Shown: positions 62,796 to 64,000 of the stretch, in pieces
Numbering within the stretch: position 1 is the stretch's first letter
Layout: each line of letters opens with the position of its first letter
NCBI RefSeq assembly: GCF_900111895.1
Contig: NZ_FOKB01000005.1
Location: 213,718-277,717, forward strand
Source of the DNA: Pseudomonas simiae
GTDB lineage: Bacteria > Pseudomonadota > Gammaproteobacteria > Pseudomonadales > Pseudomonadaceae
Length of the DNA stretch: 64,000 nucleotides
Direction: 5' to 3'
The notes under the pieces: generated by a model
What the model saw: the letters and a program-made list of their open reading frames with translations, nothing else
Database searches by the model: none
What the model was told of the DNA's origin: nothing
Translations under genes and position numbers: made by a program

Positions 62796-64000
62796 TTAAA
62801 TGCGTTCCATCTTCGGTAGCCATACGCGAATCAGTGAGAACAGACGGTCCAGATCGATCGGCTTGGCCAGGTAGTCATTGGAACCTGCTGCCAGGCAGCG
62901 CTCCTGATCGTCCTTCATGGCCTTGGCCGTCACCGCGATGATCGGCAGTTTTTTCCAACGCGGGTCCTGGCGGATCAAGGCTGTGGCCTCGTAACCATCC
63001 ATTTCCGGCATCATCACGTCCATCAGCACCAGGTCGATGTCCTCGACTTCATTGAGTTTGTCGATGGCTTCACGGCCGTTACGCCCGATCACCACCACGG
63101 CGCCTTTGTGCTCCAGGGCGCTGGTCAGGGCGAAGATGTTGCGCACATCGTCGTCCACCAGCAGGATCTTGCGCCCCTCGAAGACCTTGTCACGGCTGCG
63201 CGCGGTCTTGAGCATCTTTTGGCGGTCATGAGACAGCTGGGATTCGACTTTGTGCAGAAAGAGTGTGACCTCATCCAGCAGGCGCTCTGGCGAGCGGGCA
63301 CCCTTGATGATGATCGAGCGCGAATACTTGCGCAGTTCCGCTTCTTCATCGCGGGTCAGGTTGCGCCCGGTGTAGACGATCACCGGCGGGAATGAGCAGA
63401 TGTCCTCGGTCGCCATACGCTTGAGCAGCTCGTTACCGAGCATGTCCGGCAGCTTGAGGTCGATGATCATGCAGTCGTAGATATGGGTGCGCAGCAGGTC
63501 CAGGGCGGCCTGGGCGTACCCGACGTCAGTGATCTCGATGTCATCGTCGCCGATCAGGCGGGCAATGCTGTCGCGTTGCAGGTCGTCATCCTCCACCAGC
63601 AGCACGCGCTTGACCTTCTGGGTGAGCTTGGCTTCCAGGCGCGCGAACACGTCCTTGAGCTCTTCGCGGGTGGTGGGTTTGACGGCATACCCAATGGCGC
63701 CCATGTGCATGGCGGCTTCTACGCGGTCTTCCACGGAAATCACGTGCACCGGGATATGGCGGGTGTTGGCGTGTTCCTTGAGACGTTGCAGCACAGTCAG
63801 CCCGGAATGGTCAGGCAGGCGCATGTCCAGCAGGATCGCGTCGGGAATGTACTCTTCGGCCAGGCTGTAGCCTTCGTCGGCGCCATGCGCCACCAGGCAG
63901 TTGTAGCCCAGCTCGTGGGCCAAGTCGAAGAGGATACGCGCGAAGTTTGGCTCATCCTCCACCACCAGGATGCAGCGCGTGGCGAACGGGGCCTTGTCGC
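62796..64000 (-). CDS. C-terminal part of a large hybrid kinase: three tandem receiver domains (5' partial)
   Basis: The frame runs beyond the right edge (codons for CILVVEDEP before 63965), so the start at 63965 is not the gene's start. Three receivers follow in order. Receiver 1 has VEDEPNFAR, Asp in ILLDMRLPD and Lys in AVKPT. Receiver 2 has VEDDDLQRD, Asp in MIIDLKLPD and Lys replaced in KGARS. Receiver 3 has VDDDVRNIF, Asp in VLMDVMMPEMDG and Lys in LAKPID. This is typical of the large HAMP/GAF-containing hybrid kinases that sit with CheB/CheR in Pseudomonas. The kinase core is outside the window. Confidence 0.85.
   Translation of the reverse strand, partial: DKAPFATRCILVVEDEPNFARILFDLAHELGYNCLVAHGADEGYSLAEEYIPDAILLDMRLPDHSGLTVLQRLKEHANTRHIPVHVISVEDRVEAAMHMGAIGYAVKPTTREELKDVFARLEAKLTQKVKRVLLVEDDDLQRDSIARLIGDDDIEITDVGYAQAALDLLRTHIYDCMIIDLKLPDMLGNELLKRMATEDICSFPPVIVYTGRNLTRDEEAELRKYSRSIIIKGARSPERLLDEVTLFLHKVESQLSHDRQKMLKTARSRDKVFEGRKILLVDDDVRNIFALTSALEHKGAVVVIGRNGREAIDKLNEVEDIDLVLMDVMMPEMDGYEATALIRQDPRWKKLPIIAVTAKAMKDDQERCLAAGSNDYLAKPIDLDRLFSLIRVWLPKMERI

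Overview
The window looks like part of a Pseudomonas chromosome, most likely the P. fluorescens group. This is inferred from a complete arnCADTEF-ugd operon in the Pseudomonas style, Roc/Bvg-type two-component systems, REP elements of the GTGGGAGCGGGCTTGCTCGC type, and a dif site almost identical to the gammaproteobacterial consensus. The dif site (29645-29672) places the window at the replication terminus. Left of dif (about 1-29.5 kb) the DNA is accessory in character: adhesins, duplications, gene relics and AT-rich gaps. Right of dif (about 29.7-64 kb) it is GC-rich, compact and looks like ordinary core genome.

Left part. A large Ig-repeat adhesin (5' end outside the window) is followed by its type I secretion genes: TolC-like outer membrane protein, LapB-like ABC exporter and HlyD-like adaptor. 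These run into a c-di-GMP and phosphorelay module of the RocA/RocS/RocR (BvgA/BvgS) kind: a degenerate REC-EAL protein, a NarL-type regulator, a BvgS-like hybrid kinase, an intact REC-EAL protein and a small receiver protein. Next come relics (a receiver gene, an IS3 orfA), a possible 27-residue membrane peptide, and a 1250-residue YadA-type trimeric autotransporter adhesin. Beyond the autotransporter is a second, partly decayed copy of the EAL/receiver cassette, then a second NarL regulator, a second BvgS-like kinase and a stand-alone EAL protein. The region therefore holds two surface adhesins and two parallel Roc-like systems that probably control them. It ends at a GDSL-lipase relic and a truncated tyrosine recombinase about 130 bp from dif.

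Middle part. After dif come an SDR gene divergent from an HxlR regulator, a chemoreceptor, a Bcr/CflA drug exporter, a YghA-like SDR, a REP pair, a full-length tyrosine recombinase with a perfect inverted repeat in front of it, a secreted protein, and the lipid A aminoarabinose operon arnCADTEF-ugd followed by an extra GT39-like membrane glycosyltransferase. No arnB is present.

Right part. An HPP-family membrane protein is followed by branched-chain amino-acid catabolism genes: 3-hydroxyisobutyryl-CoA hydrolase and an acyl-CoA dehydrogenase on the plus strand (valine branch). A minus-strand operon carries a hydroxyacyl-CoA dehydrogenase, thiolase, acyl-CoA dehydrogenase and enoyl-CoA hydratase (isoleucine branch). 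Then come a bestrophin-like channel and a TPR/HEAT membrane protein. The window closes with a signalling cluster: a KaiC-like double ATPase and a hybrid kinase (plus strand) converge on a response regulator, REC-kinase, CheB, CheR and the C-terminal receivers of a large hybrid kinase that runs off the right edge.
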